Positions 38,771-49,015 are shown, counted from the first letter of the stretch. The stretch is DNA of 64,000 bases from Mucilaginibacter robiniae (GCF_012849215.1 NZ_CP051682.1:1054001-1118000); one strand, 5' to 3'. The notes: generated from the sequence alone by a model not told the origin. Translations and numbers: made by a program.

Positions 38771-41700
38771 TTAAAGTGTTGCCGTTAAACCCAAAGTGAA
38801 TATTTTGGCAGGTGGGGTTGTTGAGTTATCCTGCACCAATGAGAATATGCCGTTACCTCTGGAAGCTACTTCCGGGTCCTGCCCAGTGTACTTAGTGAAA
38901 GTGTACAAGTTTTCGGCAGTTACATAAGCGCTTATGTTTTTCAACCCTAATTGGCGGGCTACCCTTTGGGCCAGCGTATAGCGCAGGGTAATGGAACGCA
39001 CCCGCAAAAATGAACCGTCTTCCACATAGCGGTCTGATCCCAACCAGTTATAACCACTGTTGTATAAAGCTCGCGGCATATCGGTTACATCGCCTATGTT
39101 TTGCCACCTGCGTAAAACAGCCGTACTTTGGTTATTGAAACTGTACATGTTGGTTGTTTGCATTTTAGTTTGATTGATAATTTGTCCGCCCAATCGGTAG
39201 TTAAAGAAAGCTGTTAACTTCAGGTTGCCATTGTAAGTAAAGGTTGGACCAAAACCACCGGTAACTTTAGGGTTACCATTACCTAAGTACACTACGTCTT
39301 TAGCATCAATATTACCATCGTGGTTAATGTCTTCATACTGAGCATCGCCAGGCTGGAAAATGTAATTGGTTGATGGATAATTGAAACGCATCTGCACCGG
39401 CGTACCATCCGGGCTGATAATTGGATTGCCATTTTTGTCTTTAGCAATAGTGGCTGCTGCATCTTTATATACACCTTTATATTTGTAACCGTAAAAAGAG
39501 CCCAACGGGTTGCCCACTTGTAACAAGCTTAGGTAATTACCATTAAGGGTTGTGTTGCCGCTTGAGTTAGGATAATAGGGCGAAATAGAACGCAACACAT
39601 TGTAGTTGTGCGCAATGTTAAAGTTGAAATCAATAACCAGCTTCTTGGATTTGTACGGCGTGGTGAAAATGCTGAACTCAAAGCCTTGGTTATCCATAGT
39701 GCCCACGTTAAGGCTTACGGAGTTATAACCATTAAACGATGATATCTGTAAGTTATCTGTAAACAAGTTTTTGGTACGGTTTCGGTAAAATTCCATATCA
39801 ATGTTCACCCGGTTTTTGAACATAATCAGGTTAAAACCCAGGTTGGTACCTACTATAGTTTCCCAACGCAGGTTATCCAGCTGGATGTTTGCCGGATACA
39901 CACCCGACAGTCCCATGTAGTTATAAGCATAGTTAGTATAGGTATTGTAAAACAGGTAATCGTACTTCGGTGCGTTGCCGCTTTGCCCGTAACTGGCCCT
40001 GAAACTTAAATCATCCAGCCAGTTATCAAATCTTTTCATGAAAGGCTCGCCTGAAAACCGGTACCGGGCTGATACAGAAGGGAAAAGACCATACCGGTGG
40101 TTGGCGCCAAAACGTGAGTTACCGTCACCACGTAAACCTACATTAAGAATGTAACGGTCCAAAAAGCTATATTGACCGTTAATCAATGCTGCAACCGAAC
40201 GGGTTTCGGTAGTACCGGAAGCTATACCCAAATCACTGTTTTGAATACGTGAAGGAGTTGAAGGGTCTTGCAACGTAGTAGATGCCGTATTAGCCGTTTG
40301 TACCGATTGGGTTACAATCTTATTATCATACGTTTGAAGTGATAATAAACCCTGGAAAGTATGTTTTTCATTCAGTCTTGGGGTATAAATAAAGTTGGTT
40401 TTCGATTGTACATTAAAAACATCGTAATCATAGTTATAAGCCCGGTTCACTGACGTTTCCGTAATAGGCCGACCTGTAGCAGTTTGCGGCAGAAACTGGT
40501 TGTTTTTACTGTTATCCACATCAAACTGCACATCCGATGTAGCGGTTAGTATATTCGGAATAATGCTATAGCTTAAATTAAAGTGCGGGGTAACCCGGTC
40601 ATCTACCGTTTTGTTGATAGCCGAATTGGCCATAGCTACCGGGTTGTAGATAGATACACCGCTTGAACCAAGCCCGTAATAAGTATACTGCCCCTGAATG
40701 TTGGATGCTGGCGAGAAATAATTAGGGGTTAAAACACCATTTTCATTGTATTCGTAAATACTCATGTTGGGCATTTTTAAATAAGCCTCGCCCAAGATGT
40801 TATCTGATTTGGAGCTGGCAAAGTTGGCCTGTGTGGAACTATGCGTATAAGCCAGGTAGGTAGTAAAGTGTATGCGGCTGGACACAATATAATCCAGGTT
40901 CACGCGGGTATTCAGCCTATCCAAGCCTGTACCGATGATGGTTCCTCTCTGCCCGGTATAACCTACTGAGGCAAAATACCTGGCTTTTTCGCCACCACCC
41001 GAAATAGATAAGTTATTATCGTTTACATAACCGTTGCGGGTAACTGCTTTTACCCAATCGGTATTTTTACTGTAATTGTAGTAATAATAACTATCCTGCG
41101 GATCATACTCAAACTCTTTAACGGTAAAGGTATTTAAAGGCGCACCGGTCACATTCATTACCTCCTGCGGAATAAGTGTAGAGTATTGATCGCCGCTGAG
41201 CATAGGTAGTGCGCTGGGCAATTTAGAAATAGAGCCTTTAAAGGTATAAGTGATGGTTGGCGGCCCCTGTACTCCTCTTTTGGTGTTGATTACCAATACT
41301 CCGTTAGCAGCTCTTGAGCCCCAAACAGCAGTTGCGGCTGCATCTTTCAATACGGTAATGTCCCGAATGTCTGAAGGTGCAATACTGAGCAGGTTGGCAT
41401 ATTGAGTATCATCAGCCGTAGCAAAGTTGAAATCGCTCGGAATGGTGGTTTCGAACGGAATGCCATCTACCACAATTAAGGGGTTAGTATTACCATTAAT
41501 GGTTGATGTACCGCGTATGCGGATAGACATACCCGCACCCGGATCGCCGGAGTTGGCTACGATATCCACACCCGGCATACGCCCTTGTATAGCCTGGTCA
41601 ATAGTAGTGGCCTGTAGTTCTTCAACGTCTTTCCCGCTCACGGTTACAGAAGCTGTAGTACGGTTACGTTCGTCAACGTTCAGGCCAGTACCATTATTTA

Positions 41701-42073
41701 CCCTGCGGCCGCCGCTTATATTTACTTCGGTCAGTGTTCTGGAACTTGATTCCAGGTTCACGTTGAATATCCGGCGTTCGCCTATATCCAGAACCTTAGT
41801 ATTGTAGCCAATAAACGAGAAAGATAACTTATGCGTAGTACTGGATACTTTAATGGCAAAGTTTCCGTTAATATCTGTAGCAGCACCTGCAACGGTACGT
41901 TTATCATTATCCTGTTCTACTACCGTTGCGCCTATAACGGGTTGCTTATCTTTCTGGTCAATCACCCGCCCTTTTATCAAAATTTTATCGGGGGCTTGTG
42001 CATACACAGGTGCAGGCTGAAATAGTTGAAGAAATAAAAACAAACACAATAAAGTGGTAAAAATTTGTTTCAT
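38771..42073 (-). CDS. SusC-type TonB-dependent transporter (first pair)
   Basis: A 1,100-residue protein with signal peptide (through APVYAQA), a carboxypeptidase-regulatory-like domain (KGRVIDQKDKQPVIGATVVE), a plug with the RIRGTSTINGNTNPLIVVDG block and DITVLKDAAATAVWGSRAANGVLVI, and a C-terminal barrel ending in TLGLTATL. This is the classic SusC architecture, unlike the second copy at 30808. It exports nothing and imports glycan fragments with TonB energy. It follows the first FAS1 gene by 17 bp. Confidence 0.95.
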   Translation of the reverse strand: MKQIFTTLLCLFLFLQLFQPAPVYAQAPDKILIKGRVIDQKDKQPVIGATVVEQDNDKRTVAGAATDINGNFAIKVSSTTHKLSFSFIGYNTKVLDIGERRIFNVNLESSSRTLTEVNISGGRRVNNGTGLNVDERNRTTASVTVSGKDVEELQATTIDQAIQGRMPGVDIVANSGDPGAGMSIRIRGTSTINGNTNPLIVVDGIPFETTIPSDFNFATADDTQYANLLSIAPSDIRDITVLKDAAATAVWGSRAANGVLVINTKRGVQGPPTITYTFKGSISKLPSALPMLSGDQYSTLIPQEVMNVTGAPLNTFTVKEFEYDPQDSYYYYNYSKNTDWVKAVTRNGYVNDNNLSISGGGEKARYFASVGYTGQRGTIIGTGLDRLNTRVNLDYIVSSRIHFTTYLAYTHSSTQANFASSKSDNILGEAYLKMPNMSIYEYNENGVLTPNYFSPASNIQGQYTYYGLGSSGVSIYNPVAMANSAINKTVDDRVTPHFNLSYSIIPNILTATSDVQFDVDNSKNNQFLPQTATGRPITETSVNRAYNYDYDVFNVQSKTNFIYTPRLNEKHTFQGLLSLQTYDNKIVTQSVQTANTASTTLQDPSTPSRIQNSDLGIASGTTETRSVAALINGQYSFLDRYILNVGLRGDGNSRFGANHRYGLFPSVSARYRFSGEPFMKRFDNWLDDLSFRASYGQSGNAPKYDYLFYNTYTNYAYNYMGLSGVYPANIQLDNLRWETIVGTNLGFNLIMFKNRVNIDMEFYRNRTKNLFTDNLQISSFNGYNSVSLNVGTMDNQGFEFSIFTTPYKSKKLVIDFNFNIAHNYNVLRSISPYYPNSSGNTTLNGNYLSLLQVGNPLGSFYGYKYKGVYKDAAATIAKDKNGNPIISPDGTPVQMRFNYPSTNYIFQPGDAQYEDINHDGNIDAKDVVYLGNGNPKVTGGFGPTFTYNGNLKLTAFFNYRLGGQIINQTKMQTTNMYSFNNQSTAVLRRWQNIGDVTDMPRALYNSGYNWLGSDRYVEDGSFLRVRSITLRYTLAQRVARQLGLKNISAYVTAENLYTFTKYTGQDPEVASRGNGIFSLVQDNSTTPPAKIFTLGLTATL

Positions 42074-42090
42074 ATAATCAGCTCAAAGGT

Positions 42091-44319
42091 TTAGTAGGCG
42101 TATTGTAAATAGGTATCAATTTGGTGCAGCAGTGTTCGGGTAGCTAAATAGTTGCTGTTGGCTGGTACCAGATTAGCAGTCCGACCTTTATTATCCCCTA
42201 TCTGCATGCTGTTGAGCTGACTGGCAATTACCAGGTTTACCTTATCTCCTACCGAGTTTTTCAGCAATGTGGCAAACTGACCATTTTTCTTGCCATCAGG
42301 TGCTACGGTATTACCATCCAGAATATGAAACAGGATAAACCTGGATACCATGTCTTTATCAGTTGAAGATGATGGATTGTAATTAGGTGTTACTATTGAA
42401 CCCGATACCGTACCTGGCAGCCAGCCGTTTTTCACCGCATCCAGAATAGCCTGGTGGGTAGGAATAAATATGGTGTAAAACACGCCCGGCTGTATGGCTG
42501 TAATTTCGCCAGTGGTGGCGCTGTAAACAGTTGAGTTAATCAGGTATTGATAAAAATCATAGTACGGGTCGGATGATTTGGCCGCGTTCTTCTGGATTTG
42601 AGAAGCTACTGTATTTACCGGGTATTGAAGTACATTATTATTCAGGTAATATACCTTACCATTATTAGCCGTTTTTGAGCCAGTTACACCAATCACCTGG
42701 TTATTTTCCACATTGCCGCCGGCATAAACTGTGTTACCTTTCCATCTGATGTACTCGCCACCATAAGTTTCAGCAATGCCCGAGCCCGACAAATCATTCA
42801 ATTCACCGCTAGGGGTAAGTACAATATGCAGGTTTAAAATTCTTAAAAGCTGATCGCGTGCGGTGTTACCTACTGTAGTAACTCCGTTGGAGGTATAAGT
42901 AAACGCGCTGTTAGCCGTACTATAATCATATCCCAAACTGCGTAGTACAGCATCAGGCATCATGAAAACCGTAAATTTCAGGTTAGGGCTGCTTACGGTA
43001 TAGCGCAGGTTTAAATCGAGCGCACGGGTCATTAATGAATAGTTCGGATCTAGGTAAGCCTTACCGTACACGCTGCTGAATACATTAGCCTGCTGTACAA
43101 TATTGGTTCCATAAAATACACCATTGCTGCAAAACTTTTTATCAACCACATTACCGGTTGCACTGAAACGGGCAGGCTCACCCTGAATGTTGTTAGTAGT
43201 GCTGAATTTACTGGGCCATACAGTAGTTTGCCACATGTGTGCATTCAGTAAATCGGCTATAATTTGGGTAGGAAGCTTATCAACCGTTTTGTAGTTTTCC
43301 AGAATTACATCATTCAGGTACTTGTTAAAAACATCGTTGCTAGGCACAAACAAAGAATATCCGTCCGACTGACCATCGTTATCCATCACCTTTAGGAAAT
43401 TTTCATTGTTTGGCGAAAAGCCCAGTAAATTTGAATACTGCTTTACATACACCGTAGCTCCCGAACCTGTCAAAACCGTATTGCGGTGCGTAGCATCGGC
43501 ATTGGCCTGGTACGTAATCATGAACTGATCGTACAATTTTTTAAATGCGCTGTATTGCGGGTTGGATGCCAGATACTGTTCCAGGCTAGGTAGTGGTAAA
43601 ACCACCCGGTTTATTTCATGAATAGTCCCGTTTTCGGCAGTGATGTCTTTGTTTACTACACTGGCATCTACTACATTGAAGCCGGAGTAAGTGGCATTCG
43701 GGAAAAAATAATTATAATCTGCCGCCGAAAGACCTTTGGTAGTTATATAAGAATCGAAAAAGTATGGGATATACTTATTGTTATTATCACCAAAAATGTA
43801 ACTTACATTGGCTGTATTTCCTGTTAAATAAGGGTTTCTGTTGGAAGAAATAATACTCATTTGCTGCCCGTTTGCCGCATCCTGATATACCCCATCATAA
43901 TAAGCCGTACGGCGTTTAAAGGCATTGTTAATTACCCAGCCGGTATTGGCCTGATAGTCGGCAATGTGATCGGTTTTAAACGAATTGTAAACCAAACAGT
44001 AGGTCACAATTTTACGTGCGGTAACCGAATCCATACGGTCAATAGAAGTATTATTTTCGGTAAAATACTTTTTAAAGGCCTCATCATTGGGCGCGAAGAA
44101 CGTCCAGTAGCCGGCTGCGTTCAGGGTAGCTTTGTAACCCGATTTATCAATACAAGCCAAAAGGTTACTAAAGTTTCCTTTTGATTGTAAAACCTGATAA
44201 ATAGGAGGCGCTAAATTTTCAGGACGACCATAAAAATCATCGTAAGCTTTTTTGCGGCAACTTGAAAAAGTTAGGGCAATAGAACACACGATGAATAAAT
44301 TTGTCAAAAATTTATTCAT
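42091..44319 (-). CDS. Large multi-FAS1 lipoprotein, first gene of the PUL transport operon
   Basis: A 742-residue lipoprotein (lipobox LTFSSC). About four FAS1 units can be followed by their H1/H2 pairs: WTFFAPNDEAFKKYF with NGTIHEINRVVLP; YSLFVPSNDVFNKYL; FTVFMMPDAVLRSLG with NGKVYYLNNNVLQYP; and YTIFIPTHQAILDAV to the C-terminus. It is the first gene of the ten-gene minus-strand operon, upstream of SusC. FAS1 domains usually mediate adhesion. A surface-tethered glycan or cell-wall binding function is likely from context but not shown by the sequence. Confidence 0.83.
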   Translation of the reverse strand: MNKFLTNLFIVCSIALTFSSCRKKAYDDFYGRPENLAPPIYQVLQSKGNFSNLLACIDKSGYKATLNAAGYWTFFAPNDEAFKKYFTENNTSIDRMDSVTARKIVTYCLVYNSFKTDHIADYQANTGWVINNAFKRRTAYYDGVYQDAANGQQMSIISSNRNPYLTGNTANVSYIFGDNNNKYIPYFFDSYITTKGLSAADYNYFFPNATYSGFNVVDASVVNKDITAENGTIHEINRVVLPLPSLEQYLASNPQYSAFKKLYDQFMITYQANADATHRNTVLTGSGATVYVKQYSNLLGFSPNNENFLKVMDNDGQSDGYSLFVPSNDVFNKYLNDVILENYKTVDKLPTQIIADLLNAHMWQTTVWPSKFSTTNNIQGEPARFSATGNVVDKKFCSNGVFYGTNIVQQANVFSSVYGKAYLDPNYSLMTRALDLNLRYTVSSPNLKFTVFMMPDAVLRSLGYDYSTANSAFTYTSNGVTTVGNTARDQLLRILNLHIVLTPSGELNDLSGSGIAETYGGEYIRWKGNTVYAGGNVENNQVIGVTGSKTANNGKVYYLNNNVLQYPVNTVASQIQKNAAKSSDPYYDFYQYLINSTVYSATTGEITAIQPGVFYTIFIPTHQAILDAVKNGWLPGTVSGSIVTPNYNPSSSTDKDMVSRFILFHILDGNTVAPDGKKNGQFATLLKNSVGDKVNLVIASQLNSMQIGDNKGRTANLVPANSNYLATRTLLHQIDTYLQYAY

Positions 44320-45020
44320 AAGAAAATATTATATTTTTAAGCCAATACGGGTTTGATCTTGCAGTTGCGTGCGATTACATCAGCACACTACAGGGCACAA
44401 AAAGCGTAGAATTAAAACATATAATACGGGGTACAACAAGGCAGTTCTTGCCCATTAAGACTAAGTAAAATTTTTTCATAAAGGTTACTAATAATTGGTT
44501 TTATCAGGAGTAAAAAGGAGTATACTCTCTGATATAGTTTTAAAGGTAGATGCAATGATATAATTAACTGTCATGCACTATCCTGACCCTAAAACAGATG
44601 CACAATAGATGAGGAAACTACCGGTTTTTAGGTAATTTCAAACATCATAATTAGCACATTTTCTGGTAAAAACGTTACAATAAAGGATGTACATGACAGA
44701 ATACCATCTTAAACAAAAACCACAAAACATTGACAAACAGGTACTTAATTAAAAAAAGCTATTAGATAGTATTTTGCGATTTTAGTATAGCAACTGTTTG
44801 TAACATTTATAGTACAGCAGCCGTACCTGTTTAAACACTTATTATTTCATGGTATGGAGCGCTTTAACCAAGTATTCGGCATGCAGCAAACAGGTAGATT
44901 GAGTCCCTTTCATAACTTCAATTTTTTATCTTGACTGTTGGTATTTAACCCTTATCTACTAACTGCAATTAGCTTGATAAATATACTTTTGCATCATTGT
45001 TTTATTTGAATAAATCTGAC
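44320..45020. other. Divergent intergenic region, PUL transport operon / Xaa-Pro aminopeptidase
   Basis: About 700 bp without a gene. It holds a tandem decamer at 44567-44586 for the minus-strand operon. For the plus-strand gene there is a Bacteroidota-type -7 box TACTTTTG at 44984-44991. A second sequence related to the decamer (AAAGGATGTACATGACAG, plus strand, about 44682) was seen but is weak. Confidence 0.45.
44567..44586 (-). promoter_or_regulatory. Candidate PUL operator, tandem decamer (transport operon)
   Basis: On the minus strand TCAGGATAGT is followed by GCATGACAGT: the first half matches the CAGGAT consensus, the second has T for G. It lies about 248 bp before the first FAS1 gene, similar to the 220-bp distances of the GH105 and PL22 sites. 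Confidence 0.45.
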
Positions 45021-46797
45021 ATGACTTATCAAGAAAAATTAACTGCCATACGCCAGCAAATGCAGGCGCATGGCATAGCTGCTTATATTATTCCGTCTGC
45101 CGATCCGCACATGAGTGAGTATGTGCCCGATCGTTATAAATGTCTGCATTTTGCCTGTGGTTTTACAGGTTCGGCCGGTACCATTGTAATTACGGCTGAT
45201 TTTGCCGGCTTGTGGACCGATTTCCGGTACTTTGTACAAGCTAACGAACAGTTAAATGATACAGGATATGAACTGGTAAAATTGAAAGTTCAGCATGCGC
45301 CCGAATACATACAATGGTTGTATGATACATTAGATACAAACGCTGTAGTAGCTTGTGACGACAAGCTGTTATCGGTACTGTTAGGCGAATTCCTCAGCAA
45401 AGAACTAGCCGATAAAAACATTAGCTTACAGAGTTATGATTTTCTGGATGCTGTATGGGCAGACCGACCAGCTTTGCCCCCCTACTCCAGCGTTTTTAAT
45501 TGATGAACAATATACAGGCCAAGCCACCAGCAGCAAACTAGATGCTTTGCGCAAGGCCCTGAAAGCGTACAAAGCTGATTATACGCTTATATCGTCATTA
45601 GATGATATGGCTTGGTTGTTTAACATTCGAGGTAAGGATGTAAGCTATAATCCTGTAGTGTTGAGTTTTGCTGTAGTAGGATCTGATACGGCTATCTTGT
45701 TCATTAATCCCGATAAACTTACGCCTGATTACGTGCAGCAGCTACAGCAACAAGGTGTTGAAGTTCAACCCTACGATGCTGTAGCAAATGCATTGCAAGA
45801 AATACCAGGCAATAGCACCATCTTTATTGATCCTAAACGTAACTGTTATGGTTTGTATAAACTGTTACCTACTTCAATTAAAGTAGTGCAGGATATCAAT
45901 CCAACCACTCATTTGAAAGCTGTAAAAAACGCAATTGAAGTAGAAAACATGCGGGCAACTATGGTTAAAGATGGTGTAGCCATAACCCGGTTTTTCAAGT
46001 GGATGGAAGAAAACTTAGGTAAGGTTAGAATCACCGAACTATCAGCAGCGGCACAACTACTAGCTTTTAGGGCTGAGCAGGAAAGCTTTGCGGGTGCCAG
46101 CTTTAACACCATTGCCGGTTATAAAGCGCATGGCGCTTTGCCGCATTATTCGGCTACGCCCGAAAGCGATAGCGAGATTTTACCAGAAGGACTTTTCCTG
46201 GTAGATTCGGGCGGTCAGTACTTTTATGGCACTACCGATATTACCCGTGTACTACCTTTGGACAACTCTACTGAAGAAGAAAAAACAGATTATACGCTGG
46301 TGCTTAAAGCCATGATTGAAGGCTCGGCTACCAAGTACCCGAAAGGTACCCGCGGTTACCAGATTGATGCGATTTGCCGTAAACCTTTATGGGATCACGC
46401 CATCAATTACGGCCACGGCACCGGGCATGGTATTGGTTTTTACCTGAATGTACACGAGGGCCCACAGGTACTTAATCCAACCAACACAGCTATTGATCTG
46501 GAACCCGGTATGATTACTTCGATTGACCCCGGCGTTTACCGTCCTGGCAAGCATGGTGTACGTATTGAAAACCTAGTGCTTACCATCAAAGACAGCATCA
46601 ATGAGTTTAATGATTTTTATGCTTTTGAAACTTTAACGCTGGCCTTTATTGATACTCGCATTGTTAAAAAAGAGCTGCTGGAAAACCGCCATATAGAGTG
46701 GTTGAACCAATACCATCAAACGGTATTTGAAAAGATTAGTCTGTATTTAACTACCGAAGAAAAAACCTGGCTTCAGGAAAAAACAAAAAGCATTTGA
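45021..46797 (+). pseudogene. Xaa-Pro aminopeptidase (M24B), interrupted by a one-base frameshift
   Basis: Two overlapping frames together encode one aminopeptidase P of about 590 residues. The first part (from ATG 45021, MTYQEKLTAIRQQM) carries the creatinase-like N-terminal domain and runs out of frame at the six-C run at 45477-45482. With five Cs the reading continues as LPPTPAFLIDEQYTG into the catalytic domain. Pita-bread metal ligands are visible: Asp in VDSGGQYFYGTTDITR (two), His in GTGHGIGF, Glu in GVRIENL. The position usually filled by Glu (EPG) is Asp here (SIDPGVY). I prefer 45021 to the upstream TTG at 44997, because a -7 box at 44984-44991 would place the transcript start near or after that TTG. 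A true mutation, a sequencing error in the homopolymer and +1 slippage are all possible. Confidence 0.82.
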
Positions 46798-46805
46798 TAA
46801 AGTAG

Positions 46806-46840
46806 AAAAGAGCAGCTTGTTTTAACAAGCTGCTCTTTTT
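46806..46840. terminator. Bidirectional intrinsic terminator
   Basis: Perfect 16-bp arms AAAAGAGCAGCTTGTT (46806-46821) and AACAAGCTGCTCTTTT (46824-46839), with T-runs in both directions. It separates the convergent aminopeptidase gene and lutC. Confidence 0.9.
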
Positions 46841-46842
46841 AG

Positions 46843-47436
46843 TTATGCATTTAACAAGAATACCGTCATACTACGCGGACCGTGCGCCCCCAATACCAAT
46901 GATTGCTCAATATCAGCCGTTTTAGACGGACCGGCAATGAAAGTACCGAACCCATACTGGCCATCTGCTATTCGAGCATAAGCCTCGTGCATAGTAGGTA
47001 CAATGTTGTTAATATTGATTACAGCAGCCAGATGCTGACAGATAAACGGCAATCCGCGATGGCCCATTAAATCTTCAGTTACCCATACGGCACCATTTTC
47101 GGCTACTGCAAAATGTGCTTGTATAACCGCCAACTCCACATCGGCCAAATGGTGTGCAGCCGGATTAATTTCATAAGCATGGCTGGCTACCTCCTGCAAC
47201 TCAGGCACCAAACTGATGATACGCTTTTGGCTGGCATCATACCCGGTTTGAATAAGGGTTTTGATTTCATCCCAGCTATTTACCCGATGTGCCTGCCCGC
47301 CTATAGCGGTCAAAACGGTTATGTATTTTTCAGCCACCTGCTCTGTGTCGCCTTTGAAAAAGTTGATATCCGGCAAAGGCATCAACTCTGGCTGGTTAGC
47401 GGCTACTGCGGCTAATATTTTATCTCTGCTGCTCAT
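46843..47436 (-). CDS. lutC: LutC-type LUD-domain protein of lactate utilization
   Basis: A 197-residue LUD-domain protein. The segments VELAVIQAHFAVAENGAVWVTE, GHRGLPFICQHLAAVI and GTFIAGPSKTADIEQSLVLGAHGPRSM are diagnostic of LutC/YkgG. LutABC together oxidise L-lactate to pyruvate in the cytoplasm; LutC has no visible cofactor motif. It is the last gene of the rha-lut series, 77 bp after lutB. In this context its substrate is probably the lactate produced from L-rhamnose. Confidence 0.92.
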   Translation of the reverse strand: MSSRDKILAAVAANQPELMPLPDINFFKGDTEQVAEKYITVLTAIGGQAHRVNSWDEIKTLIQTGYDASQKRIISLVPELQEVASHAYEINPAAHHLADVELAVIQAHFAVAENGAVWVTEDLMGHRGLPFICQHLAAVININNIVPTMHEAYARIADGQYGFGTFIAGPSKTADIEQSLVLGAHGPRSMTVFLLNA

Positions 47437-47513
47437 AGGTGAATGAGTGATGGATTATAAGATAGATTATTAAATACCCATCTATCTTCTCCATTAATCC
47501 TGTAAATTCTGTT

Positions 47514-48893
47514 TTATTTCTTCTTCCGGTTCTCAGCATACCATTCTCCGAACGATTGCTTAGGCGGTTCCGGCATGTCACGCTGTTTGTACCAAGGGTT
47601 CAATTTATTATTTACGGCAAACGGCATGTACTTTAAAGTTAAGCGGCCCATTTTGCCAGCACCATGATATAGCGTGGGCGATGATAAAGTGAAAGCCATA
47701 GCCTGCATAGCCAACTTTTTGCCTGCCGGACCATAACCTTCTTTCATGAGTACCTGCCGCCATTTATAAAGCTGATCGTGAATGTCAATTTTAACCGGGC
47801 ATACGTTGGAGCACGAACCACAAAGCGTAGAAGCAAAAGGCAAATCGGCATACTTTTTCATATCCAAATTTGGAGCCAGTATTGACCCGATTGGTCCTGC
47901 CACAGCTGTATGGTAACTGTGCCCACCACTACGACGGTAAACCGGACAGGTATTCATACACGCCCCACACCGGATACACTTCAGTGAATTGCGAAAATCT
48001 TTACGGCCTAACTGCACACTGCGACCATTATCTACCAGTACCAAATGCATAGTTTGCCCAGGGCGTGGCTTGCTAAAATGGCTGCTGTACGTAGTAATAG
48101 GCTGGCCGGTAGCACTGCGGGTTAACAAGCGCAAAAACACACTTAAGTGCTTACGCTCAGGCAGCAGCTTTTCGATACCCATGCTGGCAATATGCACATC
48201 GGCCAGGTGTGCGCCCATGTCGGCATTACCTTCGTTAGTGCAAACTACAAACTCACCGGTTTCGGCTATGGCAAAGTTTACGCCAGTTAGGGCTACTTTG
48301 CGGGTCAGGAAAGTTTCGCGCAAGCTGCCACGTGCCGTTTCAGTCAGAAACTGTGGGTCAGCCATGTTGGAAGGCGTCCCCAAATACATGTGGAACAAGT
48401 CGCCTATCTCTTCCTTCTTCTTATGAATGCAAGGCAATACAATATGGCTGGGCGGTTCGCCGGCTAATTGTACAATACGCTCGCCCAAATCCGAATCAAT
48501 TACTTCGATGCCATGCGTAGCTAAATACTCGTTCAGGTGGCATTCTTCGGTAAGCATGGATTTACTTTTCACCATTTGCTTTACCTGATTCTCGGTCAGG
48601 ATGCGATGTACAATCTCATTATGTTCTTTTGCATCGGCAGCCCAATGTACTTGAATACCATGAGCGAGCGCCTGTTTTTCAAACTGTTGCAGGTAGGTAC
48701 TTAAGTTTGATAAAACATTGAACTTAATTTGCGATGCCATATCGCGCAAGCTTTCCCATTCAGGCAGCTGATGCGTAATCTTATCACGCTTCTGGCGTAT
48801 CCACCATAAGGTTTCATCATGCCAGTCTACCCTCTCTTCGTCGCGGTTAAATATCTCTGCTAATTCGGCGTGATCTTTTGTTGCTTGTTCCAT
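47514..48893 (-). CDS. lutB: LutB-type iron-sulfur lactate utilization protein
   Basis: A 459-residue protein: an N-terminal LUD domain (TGVNFAIAETGEFVVCTNEGNADMG is split by the usual family residues) and a ferredoxin-like domain with two [4Fe-4S] motifs, CIRCGACMNTCPVYRR and CGSCSNVCPVKID. Length and motif order equal those of LutB. It should pass electrons from L-lactate towards the quinone pool together with LutA and LutC. It is separated from lutA by 122 bp containing a palindrome, so an internal promoter is possible. Confidence 0.94.
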   Translation of the reverse strand: MEQATKDHAELAEIFNRDEERVDWHDETLWWIRQKRDKITHQLPEWESLRDMASQIKFNVLSNLSTYLQQFEKQALAHGIQVHWAADAKEHNEIVHRILTENQVKQMVKSKSMLTEECHLNEYLATHGIEVIDSDLGERIVQLAGEPPSHIVLPCIHKKKEEIGDLFHMYLGTPSNMADPQFLTETARGSLRETFLTRKVALTGVNFAIAETGEFVVCTNEGNADMGAHLADVHIASMGIEKLLPERKHLSVFLRLLTRSATGQPITTYSSHFSKPRPGQTMHLVLVDNGRSVQLGRKDFRNSLKCIRCGACMNTCPVYRRSGGHSYHTAVAGPIGSILAPNLDMKKYADLPFASTLCGSCSNVCPVKIDIHDQLYKWRQVLMKEGYGPAGKKLAMQAMAFTLSSPTLYHGAGKMGRLTLKYMPFAVNNKLNPWYKQRDMPEPPKQSFGEWYAENRKKK

Positions 48894-48927
48894 TAGTTTA
48901 TGGTTAATGGTTCATAGTTCATTATTT

Positions 48928-48946
48928 TATGGTAACGTTTACCATA
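48928..48946. promoter_or_regulatory. Palindrome in the lutA-lutB gap
   Basis: TATGGTAA at 48928-48935 and TTACCATA at 48939-48946 form perfect inverted arms around CGT. Its place 35 bp before the lutB start suggests an operator or an mRNA hairpin; no regulator can be assigned. Confidence 0.35.
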
Positions 48947-49015
48947 GGGTTAACCAGGAGTATTATGTTTCATAAAGCACGAACCAGCATTCATGAACTA
49001 CCCGTTGTTAACCTT

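Noticed and set aside
44682..44699. Second decamer-like sequence (AAAGGATGTACATGACAG) on the plus strand
   Set aside because: Orientation is opposite to the PUL operon, the first half lacks the C of CAGGA, and spacing is one base short.
45436..46797. Independent short aminopeptidase gene starting at 45436
   Set aside because: Its first residues are an out-of-frame reading of the preceding domain; the homology continues from the upstream frame, so one frameshifted gene explains both.
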